From contig QVRM01005224.1 in assembly GCA_003439945.1 (NCBI GenBank), positions 558,001-622,000 of the forward strand: a stretch of DNA of 64,000 nt, in the 5' to 3' direction. The stretch is from Dermanyssus gallinae. Its lineage: Eukaryota > Arthropoda > Arachnida > Mesostigmata > Dermanyssidae. The notes beneath the pieces are model-generated. The model saw nothing but the letters and a program-made list of their open reading frames with translations, was not told where the DNA came from and did no database searches. Both the position numbers and the translations under genes were made by a program. Below, one piece after another: positions 9,463 to 21,783 of the stretch (positions are counted from its first letter, which is position 1; each line of letters begins with the position of its first letter).

Positions 9463-10669
9463 TATGGTTTATTAACACCCAGGTTGGGTAAAATTATAAA
9501 CATATACATCAGACACAACTAGTGCTTCCTTCGCGTCATTGGGTCTTCTCTCATCTTGCAAGCTCAGCTATTGACTGAACTGCAGGACATGCTGCGGCGT
9601 GGTATCTATCGCACTGGGCAGAGCACCTCGTGCACCTGCAACACTCCTGAGGATCGTGAATTCTTCCGTGCTACATAACACGTGATGAAACCCGTGGGCT
9701 GCAAACGCCGTAGTTAAATGTCTGCCCTTATACCCCGCTGCTCGCCAGGCCGTGCTTGTCATCGCTACCGTATTATATATTCCTAAATCGATTCCTTTCA
9801 ATTTTTCCGTCCACTTCAAAGTATAAGCCTCAAACGCTTTCGTCCTAGGTAAACCCCATCGAAGTTGTAATTCCTGTGTCATTAAACTCCCCCCTTCTAA
9901 TATATGAACTATTCTATTCTTACTTGAATTGGCTAAACCCAAAACCCGTTTCATAAAGAAAAATCTGGCTCTATCTAGTAACTGCAGTTCTGTTTCTCCC
10001 AATTTTTCCCATATAAGTGATATACCGAATGTTGCTATTGGTTCTATTTTAATTTTGAAAAGAGCGGAGGCGGTATGTATTGACAACATTTGCGGGCTCT
10101 TAATTGCTGCTGCCGCTCGGATTGCTTTTCCCACTCTGCTTTCTATATGTCTTCGGAAACTGCTACCATTCGACGTTATAGTAACACCCAGATAAGTAAA
10201 TTTATTTACAAATTGTACTACATTGCCCCTAGCTTGAATAACGTCGTTTTTTGCTAATCGACCCCCTCGTCGAAACTTAACTGCTACTGTCTTTTGCCAG
10301 TTTATGCTAAGCCCCATCTCGTCCATATAATCAATTATTCGTTCCAGTCCCAGTTTAACCCTAAATAGACTCCTACCATAGATTACAATGTCATCTGCAT
10401 ACATTAAAGTACTTGCCCACTCTCGAGTCCACCCCTGTCTCACCCGGTTGGGTAGTTCTCCCAATAATACTGAAAAAAGCAACGGGCTAAGCCCGTCTCC
10501 TTGAGCCACGCCGGTTGTTTGCTTTACTGTTCCCACAATCCCTATACCGTTGTCGATGCATACTATGCTCTCCCTAAGGATGGCCCCCAACATTTTTAAC
10601 AGCTGATTCGGAACTCCCTCCAAGGCTAGCTTCTCCATAATTATGTTTCTCGGCGCTAGGTCAAAGGCG
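9463..10669 (-). mobile_element. Non-LTR element B, 5'-truncated, inserted in the mariner
   Basis: The insert is bounded by GGGAATTTCAAAAAT at 9448-9462 and 10670-10684, a 15-bp target duplication. It is truncated at its 5' end exactly within RT block A (AFDLAP). Its 3' end (left, on the minus strand) finishes AATAAACCATA with no poly(A). A second, shorter copy with the same 3' end lies at 48777-49312 on the plus strand. The insertion is in the mariner's leader, upstream of the transposase start. Confidence 0.95.
9568..10669 (-). pseudogene. Element B reverse transcriptase C-terminal portion
   Basis: The open frame of about 367 codons gives AFDLAPRNIIMEKL (block A remnant), TTGVAQGDGLSPLLFSVLL (block B), TLMYADDIVIYG (catalytic block C) and GLSINWQKTVAVKFRRGG (block D). 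A long thumb/connection domain follows. Compared with the copy at 48777-49312, one C is missing after STEEF near 9655. This shifts the frame and destroys a C-terminal Cys/His finger (ECCKCTRCFGQCDRYHAAAC in the other copy). Apart from that it is remarkably intact, so this is the youngest layer of the nest, as its position requires. Confidence 0.85.
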
Positions 10670-10723
10670 GGGAATTTCAAAAATGTGGTCCCAGAAAGCC
10701 GACGAACTTTTTGACTTACCTAA

Positions 10724-12430
10724 TAGATAAGCCCCTTTAGTTTGAAGTGCCCGTTGTATCGAATTTAGAAGTACAGCACATGCTGTCATTGTTGGCCGGC
10801 CCCTTCTGAAGCCATGTTGTTGCTCCGGCAGCTTTCTGTTAACCTCAAGAAAATGTTCTAATCGACTAGCTAGGATAGCCGATAGAAGTTGTAGATTGCG
10901 CTCTTCTTTGCGATACCTCGGTAAGACGATGGTGCCAACGGATTCCTATTCCCTTTAGGGATAATGCTAAAAAGACTGGTTTTCCATTCCGAGGGTAGTT
11001 GGGCCGTTTTCGTCACCTCGTTAAAAAGTCTGGTGAAGCAAGGCGCAAGGTAAATCGCTTGTCTGAGATGCTCATTTGTGACCAAATCGAGCCCCGGGGC
11101 CTTACCGGACGGTGCTTTCATTATTGAGTCGATAACTTCAGAATTGCTAAAAGGCCGCGACAGGGCTTGACGGGCGTCAGTGACGCGCTCGTCCCACACT
11201 GACATTACCACAGCAGCGCAGCTCGGAACGGTTATGGCACTGGCAAACATTTGACGGAAATGAGCATTTAGTGTGTCATGTGGGATAGGACACGCAGTAA
11301 CGCGCCTGTCTGTATGCAGCCACTTATGAGGTCGTTGTTGCGCTTCTAGGAGCAGCTTGCATTGTTTTCGTTCTTCATATTCGTTTATGGCGTTCTTTAC
11401 AACTCTTTTACAGTCACGACTTAATCTAGTATAAAAATACGTCATCTCCGGGTGGATTTTTGCTAAAATGTTTGCTTGAATCATATAATGTTTGTAGGAA
11501 GCGCACTCCTGATTGTACCATAGCGTGCTTTCTGTTTATTCGCTTGCTTTCTGTTTGTTGCTTTAGCTGAGCGCTACAGTAATGGCACTTTGAATGCTGG
11601 TGGCATAGGATTCCACGTTGATCACGGTTGGCACTGGGTATATGCTTCGCCAAGTAACAGTCAAAAGGCTGAGATTCAGATTGCGACTTAGACAAAACTG
11701 CCCGCAATCTGTAGATTGCGGTTGAATTGATATTTCCATTGCAACGTGTAGGTGCCACCTTGCACCGAACGCCAGAGTCTTCTCCTGCACCTACCTTGTC
11801 ATTACATGGGTTAGCATTTGTGGTGAAAATGTCAATCGTAGATTGTCCGTGAGGCGCGACGAAGGTCGAATATTCAGCTGTAGATATAACCCACATACTG
11901 CGAGATGCCAAGGCGTTGAGTAGTGATACCGTTCTTAAACATCTTGGTTTGTCAAGCCGACAGTTCAGATCACCACATAGTACAGTCACTTTGTGTAAGT
12001 CCAGCATGTCGAGGCATAGTACTAGTTTCTCCAGCAGTGTTGAAATAGCTTCTGAAGGACTTGAATATATTCCAATGACGTTGATGGCGGTTCATGTTAG
12101 GACTACGCAGTTATCCTCTTTTGTAGCATGTTTTTGCGCCAGCGAGCTTGCTGTTAAACAACACTGCAACTCCCCCACTTGATCTGCCCGGTCCCTCTGT
12201 TTGTACACCCAGACATTCCGTTATACACCAACTTGGGACGACTGTAATTTTGGTGGCCCATGTCTCAGTAAGGACCAACACGTCATACTGCTCAGCTAAA
12301 GGAAGAAGTGGGTAACTCGATTTAATGCCTTCACAGTTCCATTGAAAAAAATTAAGTAGCGATCTCTTGTCTTGAGTATGTTGCGGTTGTTTTTGTACTG
12401 GTGCGTCTGCTACTGCTGTGCAAGCCGGTC
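10724..12430 (-). pseudogene. Element A endonuclease and RT N-terminal half
   Basis: From about 12350 down: LLNFFQWNCEGIKSSYPLL (start of AP endonuclease), VLVLTETW, SSGGVAVLF, VIGIYSSP, VTVLCGDLNCRLD and HGQSTIDIFTTN. These are the ordered blocks of a non-LTR AP endonuclease. The RT follows: SGKAPGLDLVTNEHL (block 1), WKTSLFSIIPKGNRNPL and SSYRGIAKKSAIYN (block 2), and EQQHGFRRGRPTMTA (block 3). Frame changes occur near 12115, 11430 and 10870. The reading continues across the mariner at 8244. In intact relatives the endonuclease nicks the target and RT copies the element RNA there. Confidence 0.85.
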
Positions 12431-12806
12431 ACGAGCCTCCAGGACCAACAACTTTTACCGCTGTTTGAACCGCTTTGATGATAGAGGGGACAACCTTGTC
12501 TAGTACACCTTGTACAAGATCTGCAGCTATGCCCATTGAAGGCAACGCTTTTTCGCTCTTTTCCACAGGCTTTGACTTTGACTGTCCAACTTCTCGAGTG
12601 TTCATTGCGTCGTTGTTCACCTTCGTACCATTCTTTACCACAGTTGACCAGCTGCGCTTCGAAAAGTTATCAGACGGTTGAACGTATTCTACGGGGATGC
12701 AAAGTAGTAGAGTTGGGGCCTCAGGTACTGGAAAGAACATATGACAAAACTTAAGGGTTTTGACGATGCAGACATACCAGAACCGCCGCGCGCACCATTC
12801 GGGCAC
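12429..12806 (-). pseudogene. Element A ORF1 tail, separated from ORF2 by an in-frame TGA
   Basis: This open frame of about 125 codons includes FSKRSWSTVVKNGTK and DLVQGVLDKVVPSIIKAVQ. It ends GPGGS then TGA at 12429-12431. The same frame continues past the TGA for about 30 codons straight into the endonuclease (LLNFFQWNCEG). No zinc knuckle is readable and upstream sequence is decayed. It is either the end of ORF1 or the linker of a single long ORF in which the TGA is a mutation. Confidence 0.5.
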
Positions 12807-12959
12807 GATTCGTACGTCAACTCTAACTTCATCGTCACAGCGATGATGACAACAAACAATAGGTTCAACGATGGAGAGGATTCTAACGTCGTATGCAAGG
12901 GTACTAACGTCAAGATAACCAGGCTGACTGGCTTAAATTAAATATTTCAATGGCAACTT

Positions 12960-13940
12960 TGTGCAGGTTGAGAAAGAAGACTTTACAGATCTCCTAAACC
13001 CGGCGGTTTGACCAGAATAATAATTCAGCAATTGCGGGACCAGCTAAAGCCGTACTGGGAGCGTATTCAGGACTGCGGCAACGCCCAAATGATGAAAGTA
13101 ACGCAATGGAGGAGAGTTCCGGAGGAAATTGTGTGTTGTCCTTCTGGTAGGGCATTACGTCTTTCCAAAAATGCCGTGAGACTTCGGGTGAGGATGCTGG
13201 ACAACAGTTTGTAGGTGCAGCATTTTTTCGCTATCCCTCCCCTGGACTTGGGCTCTGTTGGATCACACTTTCCTTTTGGGATTACGACCATGGTGCGTTC
13301 TCTCTAAGCTTCTGGAATTTTTTTGCTGGACAGGCACACATTGAATAAGGCAGTCCAATAATGTACAAACGCCATGGCTCCTTTAATCTGCTCATTTAAA
13401 ATACTGTCTGGACCACATGCTTTCCGGTTGGGTAACCTGAAGATGGCCTCCGTGACTTCGGCAACTCTTAACTCACGTTAGAAGATCCACGATGTCTTCA
13501 AGGTCGTTTGGCAGCCAGCAGGAGTAGTAATACGCTACCTCGACAGGAATCGTGTCGTATGAGCTCAGGATCTCCCTGAAGTGTACCTGGAGCCTCTCCG
13601 GATCAACGGGACAGCTTGGTCTAGCAGGTCTTGAGAATTGTGGCCAAACGTGTGGGGTTTGGGTAGCTTCGTCTAGAAGCTTCGCCTCCTGCCTCTCCTC
13701 ACACTTTAGTTTTGCGTTCTTCAAGCAGTCTTTATACAATTTCTTGACTTGGGCGACGGACGACCCGGGACAGAACTGTCGCCGTCTTAACTCTCTTACC
13801 TGGAGAGAGAACTCCTTTACCGCTGAACATTCAGGGTTCCACCACGACCTGGCGGGTGGAGGTCGTTTCGGGACTACACAATTCTTTAGCGTGGCGCTCA
13901 GAAATTTAAGCCCACGCCTGGGCTTTCGTTGCATGGGTAA
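12960..13940 (-). pseudogene. Element C: fragment of an A-like non-LTR element
   Basis: A 153-codon frame (13934-13473) carries the endonuclease-RT linker: RSWWNPECSAVKEF, KKLYKDCLKNAKLKCEER and LQVHFREILSSYD. Below it, in shifted frames, are NRKACGPDSILNEQI (RT block 1), MVVIPKGKCDPTEPKSRGGI (block 2) and KKCCTYKLLSSILTRSL. The LQVHFREILSSYD stretch corresponds to LNAHFRQMFASAI in element A. So this is a related copy lying head-to-tail with A. It stops before the catalytic blocks. Confidence 0.75.
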
Positions 13941-13949
13941 ATAATCGAG

Positions 13950-14660
13950 GCAGCTTCTTGGAGCTTGAGGATGTCGAGCTTTTTGCTTCTACATAGTTGT
14001 GCAAAACCTGTTTGCGGTAGAACCATTCAACGCATGAGCTGATCATATAAACGGGTTTGACAGAAAGTTCCAATAATTTGAATCACACTCAACGCAATCT
14101 AGCAAAAGACGAGTATTCGGATTAAAGATAGTCCTAAAAAGTCTATGTGTTGTTTTGTTTTACGTTGAAACTTTTGCGTTCGTAAAATGTTGTCTTTACA
14201 TCCAAAAACGGATCTCCTCAGGCAATCGCAAATTTAATTCATTTTCATACCAAAGTGTTGGTGCTGCGTTACGTAGTTGCCGAGTAACTGAGCTTTTTCG
14301 ACAGCCATATCAAAGGTGAAGGGATAGCATACTTGCTAGCGTTTTGATCTGTTTCCAAAAATAAATCACTCGCGCTCCTTCAGAGACACACAAGATTTTT
14401 TCTTGCCAACACCTTTACCATGAGCAGTTTTGCGCGGACTTTGATTCTAAGTTTTCTCGGGTTGTGATCCTAAGTTCGCACAGGCTTTAATTCGAAGGGT
14501 GCGCGGGCCTTGATTCGGAGTTCGCGCCATTCGAGGCGCCAAGGCGGCATAACAAAATCCGCCAAAGTGGGAGCAGGCGGCCTGCCAAATTCTATAGAAA
14601 ACCAAGTATTGGGCTCTAAAAACATCGTGTCATTGTATCGCAAACTGCAGACTGCATTCT
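13950..14660. other. Non-coding stretch with a short GC-rich minisatellite
   Basis: No gene seen. At about 14430-14540 a unit like GCGCGG-CTTTGATTC-AAGTT repeats about four times with a period near 30 bp (cores GCGCGGACTTTGATTC, GGGTTGTGATCC, GCACAGGCTTTAATTC, GCGCGGGCCTTGATTC). The rest holds no recognisable element. Confidence 0.5.
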
Positions 14661-14669
14661 AAGTTCGTG

Positions 14670-15110
14670 ATGAACCGGTTTACAAATGCGGAAAAAGTTG
14701 TCACGCTCTGTATTTACGGCGAAGCACGTTGAGAAACGCGAGAGCCCCGCGACGGTTGTAAGCAGAGCGTTTTCCAAATAGACTCATACCTAATAGTCGC
14801 ACGTTTTCGAATATATAGACAATCAGTCACGTGAAAGTGGGCCATCCCATGGCCGTTACTACAACAATGGATGGCCACGGACGACGAAAACGGCAGATTT
14901 GGAACAGCTCATCCTTTAAGAACTAACCGAGCGACCTTCTCCAAGCATTATGCAGTTGTCTGCATATGCCAGAGTTCGTTCCGCTACTGTACAAAGAATA
15001 CTGGCCGACGAAGGATTGCGTCCATACCGGTCTCAGCGAATTTCAACTCTGCGGTCCAGTGACTACCAGCTACATACTGAATACTGTCGACAGTTTTTGG
15101 AGACGATGAA
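14670..15110 (+). pseudogene. DUF4817-type transposase, N-terminal fragment
   Basis: Across frameshifts the plus strand reads MNRFTNAEKVVTLCIYGEA (start at 14671), RESGPSHGRYYNN, TADLEQLI, QLSAYARVRSATVQRIL, ADEGLRPYRSQRI and DYQLHTEYCRQFLE. This matches the DUF4817 helix-turn-helix region of arthropod transposons related to IS630/Tc1 elements. It breaks off where the DDE catalytic domain should begin, so it is an old fragment. No terminal repeats were found. Confidence 0.7.
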
Positions 15111-16103
15111 CATACTAGGTAGATTCCTTGGATACTTGATCCGTCGTCTGCGTGGCGTCTTCATCCACCTTATATCCTATCTTATCGTTGTTGCTGTCCG
15201 TCCTTTTCATCTCCTTGCGTTCTCGTCGTTATTTTATTTTTTGCCTTTTTACTACTTCCCCACCACGCGGACGCTGAGGTTGTCCTGAGCAGCAGTAACA
15301 GTGGTAACCGCGTCTACTGAGCTACTAGCAAAGTTGGCATCAGCAGCAGGGAACTTTTAGCTTAAAACGTTCTTTTATTTAAATAATTTACTGATGTAAA
15401 TATGTAAAGATTATTTATGGATTCTTTTAAAACTGGCGTTTTAATAATAGAGAAAATTATGTCTAAACATTAGGCATCTCAGCTAGCTGCAATTTAAATA
15501 TGAAAATAGGTATTTAATGGTACAAAGCAAGCACATTAATTAAACAATTCGATTGTTCAGATGTATTGATTCGAGCGGCATTTATTATTTTATTAGTTGT
15601 AGATTATCGCGCCCTACCATTTATGTGTCATGTATATCACACGTGTCTCACAAATGTCATCTATAAGCAAAAAATGTTTTGGCCCTATATTGCTTTGAGG
15701 CAGACAATCACATATGCTCTTTGTCTATTTCGCTTTCTTCGGTATCACAGCGATCCAAATAAATTGGTGCAAGTCGATGCGTCTTAGTTAGAAGGTATTT
15801 TGGAATTTCACGTACGAGCAACGCTATATAGAGCCAACCTGAAATATAATTGCAACGCCTTAGTTATCAACTGCGGGCATTTTAAATAGATGAAAATATC
15901 GGCTGAGTTGAGCACATAATTAACTCCTCTCTACCATGTTAACTGAATATAATTTGGTCAATAAAAATAAATGCCGAAAATGTAAAACAACGTGTAATTC
16001 CGCAATATCGAAGCGTGAATACAATAACAGTTCTTATATTCTAAAAGTTGCTTAGCTATATATAGGATAGTTTACAGACGCGCTCAATCCGGGAATTGTA
16101 CTT

Positions 16104-16138
<35 letters not shown>

Positions 16139-16169
16139 CCCCGCTCGAAATTCATTCGCATAGGACGAA

Positions 16170-16225
<56 letters not shown>

Positions 16226-16470
16226 TTGCATACGAAATCGTCTACTAGGTGGCAGAAAGGTATTTAATAACGGCTTCTTCTATACTAGATTCTATTGTTG
16301 CAATGGCAATCCAGGGTGCGGAATAAAGAGCATATGCAGCATTAAATAGAATCTACTTATCCAAGTAAAGTACAATGGGCTACGTATGCAGCATAACGGT
16401 AAGGGAAGCGAAAAGTCGACAAAGCACGTTAACGACTCTTCCCCTGGATCATCATCATGTCTGTCTGTCT
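15111..16470. other. Intergenic, AT-rich; microsatellites only
   Basis: No recognisable gene. (TA)n arrays lie at 16107-16137 and 16172-16221. This region is downstream of the BIN3-type stop codon (16474) and may include its 3' UTR, but no clear polyadenylation site stands out. Confidence 0.5.
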
Positions 16471-16473
16471 AAC

Positions 16474-16691
16474 TCAGTCGGAACCAGCAACGATAGAGAG
16501 CGCTTTCATAGCGTTCAGCTTATCTCGGTGATACTGTGATGCTTCAGTGTCTGTCCGACAGTTTTGGTTGAGCGACGGGAAGCACTTCTGTAGGCGACTC
16601 GTCGCCTCACCCCAATGCATAGTCTGAAACAAAGATCATCAACAACAGTGACTAGCCGCAACAGAACAGCATAGCAATGCAAAAAATGTAA

Positions 16692-16733
<42 letters not shown>

Positions 16734-18485
16734 CGTTTGAGCCATGCCTGGCATATTTTAAGACGTGAAACGAAATCTCTGCAGGCGTTACCGAATGTAT
16801 AAAGTGGTGCGCGGAGGTACATTTAAGTAGGGACTAAAATATAGTAAATAGTGGTGTGTTTCTCTAGAGCTATGACGAGAGATGAGTAGGTCACTTATGA
16901 GTGCACTCAATCTCGATATGCCTGCCGAAAAATCTTAATGACCCCGCAATCGCGGCTTGCATTTGGCGCCAAAATGATCGTCATGAAAAGACTGATTTTG
17001 CTTGAATGTGTTAATTTTGACATTTGCCTGAATGTGTTAGTTTTGAGCGCTGCTTAATTTTTACGAATTCTCTTCTAAACGACTATGTCACATCTTCAGG
17101 CCGGCGTTAGATTCTCTTCAGAAGAAGCACGGACAGGACGGTGTGCTTAGTTTCTGTATAGGAGGACTGGTTGTCTCGCAATAGCACATTTTATGCTCCT
17201 ATGTTGGGCAACAACACCAGTGCCACAAATTGTAGTAACTTCGCGCTCACTCCAAAACAAGACTTCTCAGAGACCATGTTCCATTGGACAATATTTGCTT
17301 TTACGAGCTCTACAATTCTTTATATCACTCTCGGTTCTGTGGTAGAAGGGTTACGAACTGCTTGTGGTGAACAAACAGTGTCCCGAAACACAATGCATAC
17401 GTAATACCGTCAATTACGCGACGGACGTTAATAATGATGAAAAAACGTTGAGAGAGATCGTAAATTCATACTCAGTAATCGCCAAATTACTACAGGGAGA
17501 TAGCTAAGAAATTTGAAATATCTAGTTGACCAATTGTATGTCTTGCGCAGTCTTACTTCTCCAAGGGGCTCGGCTACCACGGCTTCAAAATATCCGCTAC
17601 TTGAGATACTAAAAATATAGCCGCTGGCAGGTACTCTCGATTTCAAAATAGAAGATGGCACCGGGCGACATAACCTTACAGCTCATACAAAATATATTCG
17701 CGTTTGAAGAGTATAGTCATGACGCCTACAACTTGTTCGTTGTGTTACAAATAGTTGCTTACGTACTCTGTGATTTACCTGGGACAGGATAAGTGCCTGC
17801 AGACACGGCTGTATGTAATCGATGCGATGTTCGTACATCGTTGGCAACTCGGAACGCAGGAGAGCGTTCTGAGCCTCCAGTTCATTGCCCAGTGTCTCCA
17901 CCTGACGGCGGCACTCCGCAAGCTTGGCTATGTTGTTTCCTACGTAAAAAGAGCAAATTAAATCATACTATATTAATCTGTACTCATAAGGTGGTGATTA
18001 TTATTATTGTTATTCATTAATACAGATTGTAGTATGTGCAACGCATACGATCTTAATCAATTCAATCATGTTTATTTCACTCAAATTGAGTATAATATAC
18101 GCTTCATTGAATAGCGTGTATTATACTCAATTAACACCATACTACCGACAGCATACACGGTGCGTTTTGTTTCCCTGCTTAAAGGTCTACTGGTTAGTCG
18201 CATACGCGAAGGTGACGTTAACAGACGCATAAGTGCACAAGAGGTGGTATTGGTATGGCTTATTGGTGACACATCAGTTCATCGTGCTAGGATTTACAGA
18301 ACAAAACCGAATTACGCGTATTCTTAACAAAACTAATCACATGTTGAGCCACTATTGAGGTATGGATGCCAGGTGTGGAACCCTCCAAGACTAAATAATC
18401 TTGGATTACTAGAAATAATGCAGCGTCGCTTTTTAAGACGAGAGTGAAAAGCGATGTCGAACGAAAAGGCACGCGCTCGAGCTTA

Positions 18486-18517
<32 letters not shown>

Positions 18518-20233
18518 CTGGTTATCTCGCAGAGTGTACATTGTTTTTACAACGTGTATTTGACAAGATTGAAACCAACTGTGCAGAAATCAGGCAGTCC
18601 TACAAGATGAGAAAGAAGAACGTAATGCTTAAAAGAATTAAACGCAGCTGTAATGTAAAAAAGGTTAAAACATTCCTGGATAGAGTTAATCAAATTCAAG
18701 TAATTTAAAAACTTCTAGCCACACATGAGGTAAACCCAGCTCAGTAGGCCGGGCCTCTCGAAAACCAAACTGACTGACCGAAAGAAAATTAGACAATTGC
18801 AGGTGACGGGTGCCAAACCAGTGACAACCACCTTTTCAAAAACTTTAGATACATATTCAACAATTCAGATTGAACGATAGTTAGTCTTTCATTCTAAACA
18901 CTGGACCTACAATAGAGTATTTAAGGAGTGACGAAACGGTGTCCGTTCGAAATGACAGGTCTCGACTGGGCCAGATGGCATACCGCAGTGATCTAATACT
19001 ACCTACCAGAGTTAGGCGCTCGACTGTATATGAGCGAAAGGTAGAAAATTGGCCATTTAGTTTATCAGCAATAGCCGGCTTTTGCTTTTATAATTATTTT
19101 GTCAAACTTGATTTACACGAATTACTCTGGCGTTCCTGGACGTGGCGCTCTGCGATACCTTTGCAAACTGTTTACGTAGGCAGGAGTATTAGCTTGAATG
19201 CCAGCCGTACGTTTTATTGGCACCATGTCTTAGTCGACAAAGTACCACTAAAAACCTCTATGCCTGTATGTCAATCCTATATGCTGATATCATTATATAA
19301 GCAAAAGACTACCAATCAGTTTACTATTAAAAACCACAATAACCACTTTCGGGTTCCACACATGAGCCATCGTTAAAAAAAACAGTAAGTAGAGTGTTGT
19401 CTACGAATAAAATTCTAAGATTCATACTTTACCTAGTATAGTGTATTACAGCTATATATTGCCATTACGGATATTGCCGGAATTTGCTACATTTTCTAAA
19501 TGCGAAAATGGTACTTCCAAAACGTAGCATTTTAGCGTACATGCTGTCGCATTCACTTTATGATATCTTGGTACATGTGCTACGCGTCCGTGCCAAGAAT
19601 AGCACAGTGCCTCCTTATGGCCTCCTCAAAATGCTTGTCTTTTTAAATGTCTTAAGTTGCAAGTTGCTGCAAATGTTAGCATGTCGATGACTTGACACCG
19701 GCGCATGATATTTAACCGATAGAGCGAGCTTAACAGTACTAGGCCCCACGTCGGCCTAGCTATTATGACCACTAAGTACCTCTATACCGACTGAGTTCCT
19801 TAATTTCCGTCGATGAGCGCGTTGTTAAAAAACACTATAGTGCAGTCATGTGCATCACAGCAGTGCCTATAACGCATATTGCTTCTCGTGAATATTTCAA
19901 GACTGTTTTTGTGCGTAGCCTGCGTCGCCGCTAATTTTGAACCGCGGAGTAGTCTACTGTACGTTCCACTGTTTACGGGTTTCGACTATATCCTGCTCTT
20001 GAATAAGCACTGTCATTAAAACATTAACATGGCATCAGAGAGTCAAAAACATCTTATTGCTGTACTAAAACAAAACGTGTAACTCAAGTAGTTAAACAAA
20101 GTTCATTATTAGTTTGTATTAGTCCGTTTCTTAAACAGTATCTTCAAATCTGGTATAGGATCGAGACAAAGTATTATATATATACATATATTTATTTTTC
20201 CGTAAGGCTAATGCCCGTGTACGGTTGTATGTA

Positions 20234-20272
<39 letters not shown>

Positions 20273-21748
20273 TCAACCCGATTGAATTTTAGCATTCCCG
20301 TAGCATTACTTGTAGGCTTCCCGCGCTTACCAACGTTTAGAACGCAAATTCAATTGCAGGCTCGCCTCCTCCGGGTGCCTTTGTCTAGTGGTCGATCATT
20401 TAAAATATTGTTCTGAGAAAAAGCGATGCACTCGTTGTCTCCCATATATGCAGAAAACCTGACCGTAAACAAATGTTTCTTGTTATCGTTGTCGAGGTTA
20501 TGTTACACTCTCTCTCTTGCCTCTTGTTTGCCGTGTCCACTTTGTCCCTACAATTCAAATTACACTAGACTGTAATATGATAAGGCTCGAGTTCACACCC
20601 ACAGAAAGGCCTGGTATCGACGTGCAAACGCGTAATAATTTACTTAGGCACCAAGAAAAACGCGTCAAAATAACAACCCACGTTGCCAATGCCGACGTGT
20701 GCTACTCTATTCGGTTGTCGTTATAAAACGAATTGCCCGAGTAATAATCCCTATGAAAAACCCGAAAGCGATCTTACATCTACTAGCAAAAGAGCAGGCG
20801 AGATAGATCGATAGCACTGCAATTACGGCAAATATGACAAATCAAAGAAAACGAAGCGCTGTGAAGGTAGAAAGAGAGCTCAATAGGATCGTCAAGTTGA
20901 CCTATAACGAGCATGGAAGAGAAAAAAAGATAGAGCTTGATAGTTATGCAATATAAACACAGTAAGGAAGCAAGCTACAAGTGTAAATGGTTTAACAACT
21001 ATCATAATATAATATCATCAAGCGCTTACCAGTGGCCTCCTTCGTCTCCAGTTTGGCGACCTTCTGCGTCATTCGCTGATACTCCTGTACAAGCTGGTCT
21101 CTCTTTTTTACAGCTGTCTGGACATCCGGAAATGTACTCTGATATCTCTTCATGGGATCAACCAGACAACGGCGTACGGCAATTACCTATAATCAATTTA
21201 TAACAGACATTTGCTGAATTTGCGTCTATAAGAATAATTTGCCAAAATATTTATAACTCAAAGCTTAATATACAACTAGCTATACAGTATATAAAGACCT
21301 TAATTACTACCTGATTACACACCTTTTCGGCTTTCAGACTTACGCAGAAAAATTTCACCCATTACACCGACGAGGGGATGCAGTTATTGGTAAGGTGATT
21401 AAAATGTTTGGAGATTCACTAATTCGAAACCTCGGCTTTAGTGGGTCACGAAATCTAGTTTTTAGGACGTGATTACTTAAACGAAAAACATTCTGGATTA
21501 GTGCGGTTAAGAACCGTGCCTGTTAGAAGACTCCTTTCTCCAGAACATATCTAGCTGTTTGTTTTTTGTCAGTGGAGTTAAAGGTAATGTAATGTAAATA
21601 GGCCCTTCTAGATATGTGAAAAATTGCTCGTACTTGGAGGAAACGATAAGGAAGTGCCTTAAAAACCAGCTTCAAATGACAAAGCACTGCATAACTAGCA
21701 ATAGCAAAGGCTTTCAATATGCTATGCTAAAATCTAAGACCGGGCATT

Positions 21749-21783
<35 letters not shown>

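Larger units (their letters stand above)
8245..10723 (-). mobile_element. mariner-type DNA transposon, itself carrying element B
   Basis: The ends are inverted repeats: TTAGGTAAGTCAAAAAGTTC onward (8245-8270), and its exact complement at 10698-10723. Both are flanked by a TA duplication, the hallmark of mariner/Tc1 transposition. Removing the nested element B and one copy of its 15-bp target duplication leaves about 1257 bp, the usual mariner length. The element lies inside the reverse transcriptase of element A. Confidence 0.95.
7250..12806 (-). mobile_element. Non-LTR element A, split by a nested mariner
   Basis: Minus-strand order: ORF1 tail (12806-12429), AP endonuclease (about 12350-11700), RT N-terminal half (about 11480-10726), mariner insertion (10723-8245), RT catalytic half and C terminus (8242-7317). 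Sequence on both sides of the mariner belongs to one reverse transcriptase. The right side ends ...GFRRGRPTMTACAVLL..GAYL, and the left side begins FVDFKAAFDTAAQTI, the next expected RT block. A TA duplication (8243-8244 and 10724-10725) marks the insertion. The element is decayed by stops and indels. A-like fragments occur at 12960-13940 and 57230-57800. Confidence 0.85.

Noticed and set aside
18939..19376. 145-codon plus-strand frame in a BIN3 intron
   Set aside because: No family resemblance, antisense to BIN3, overlaps no other support. Treated as chance.
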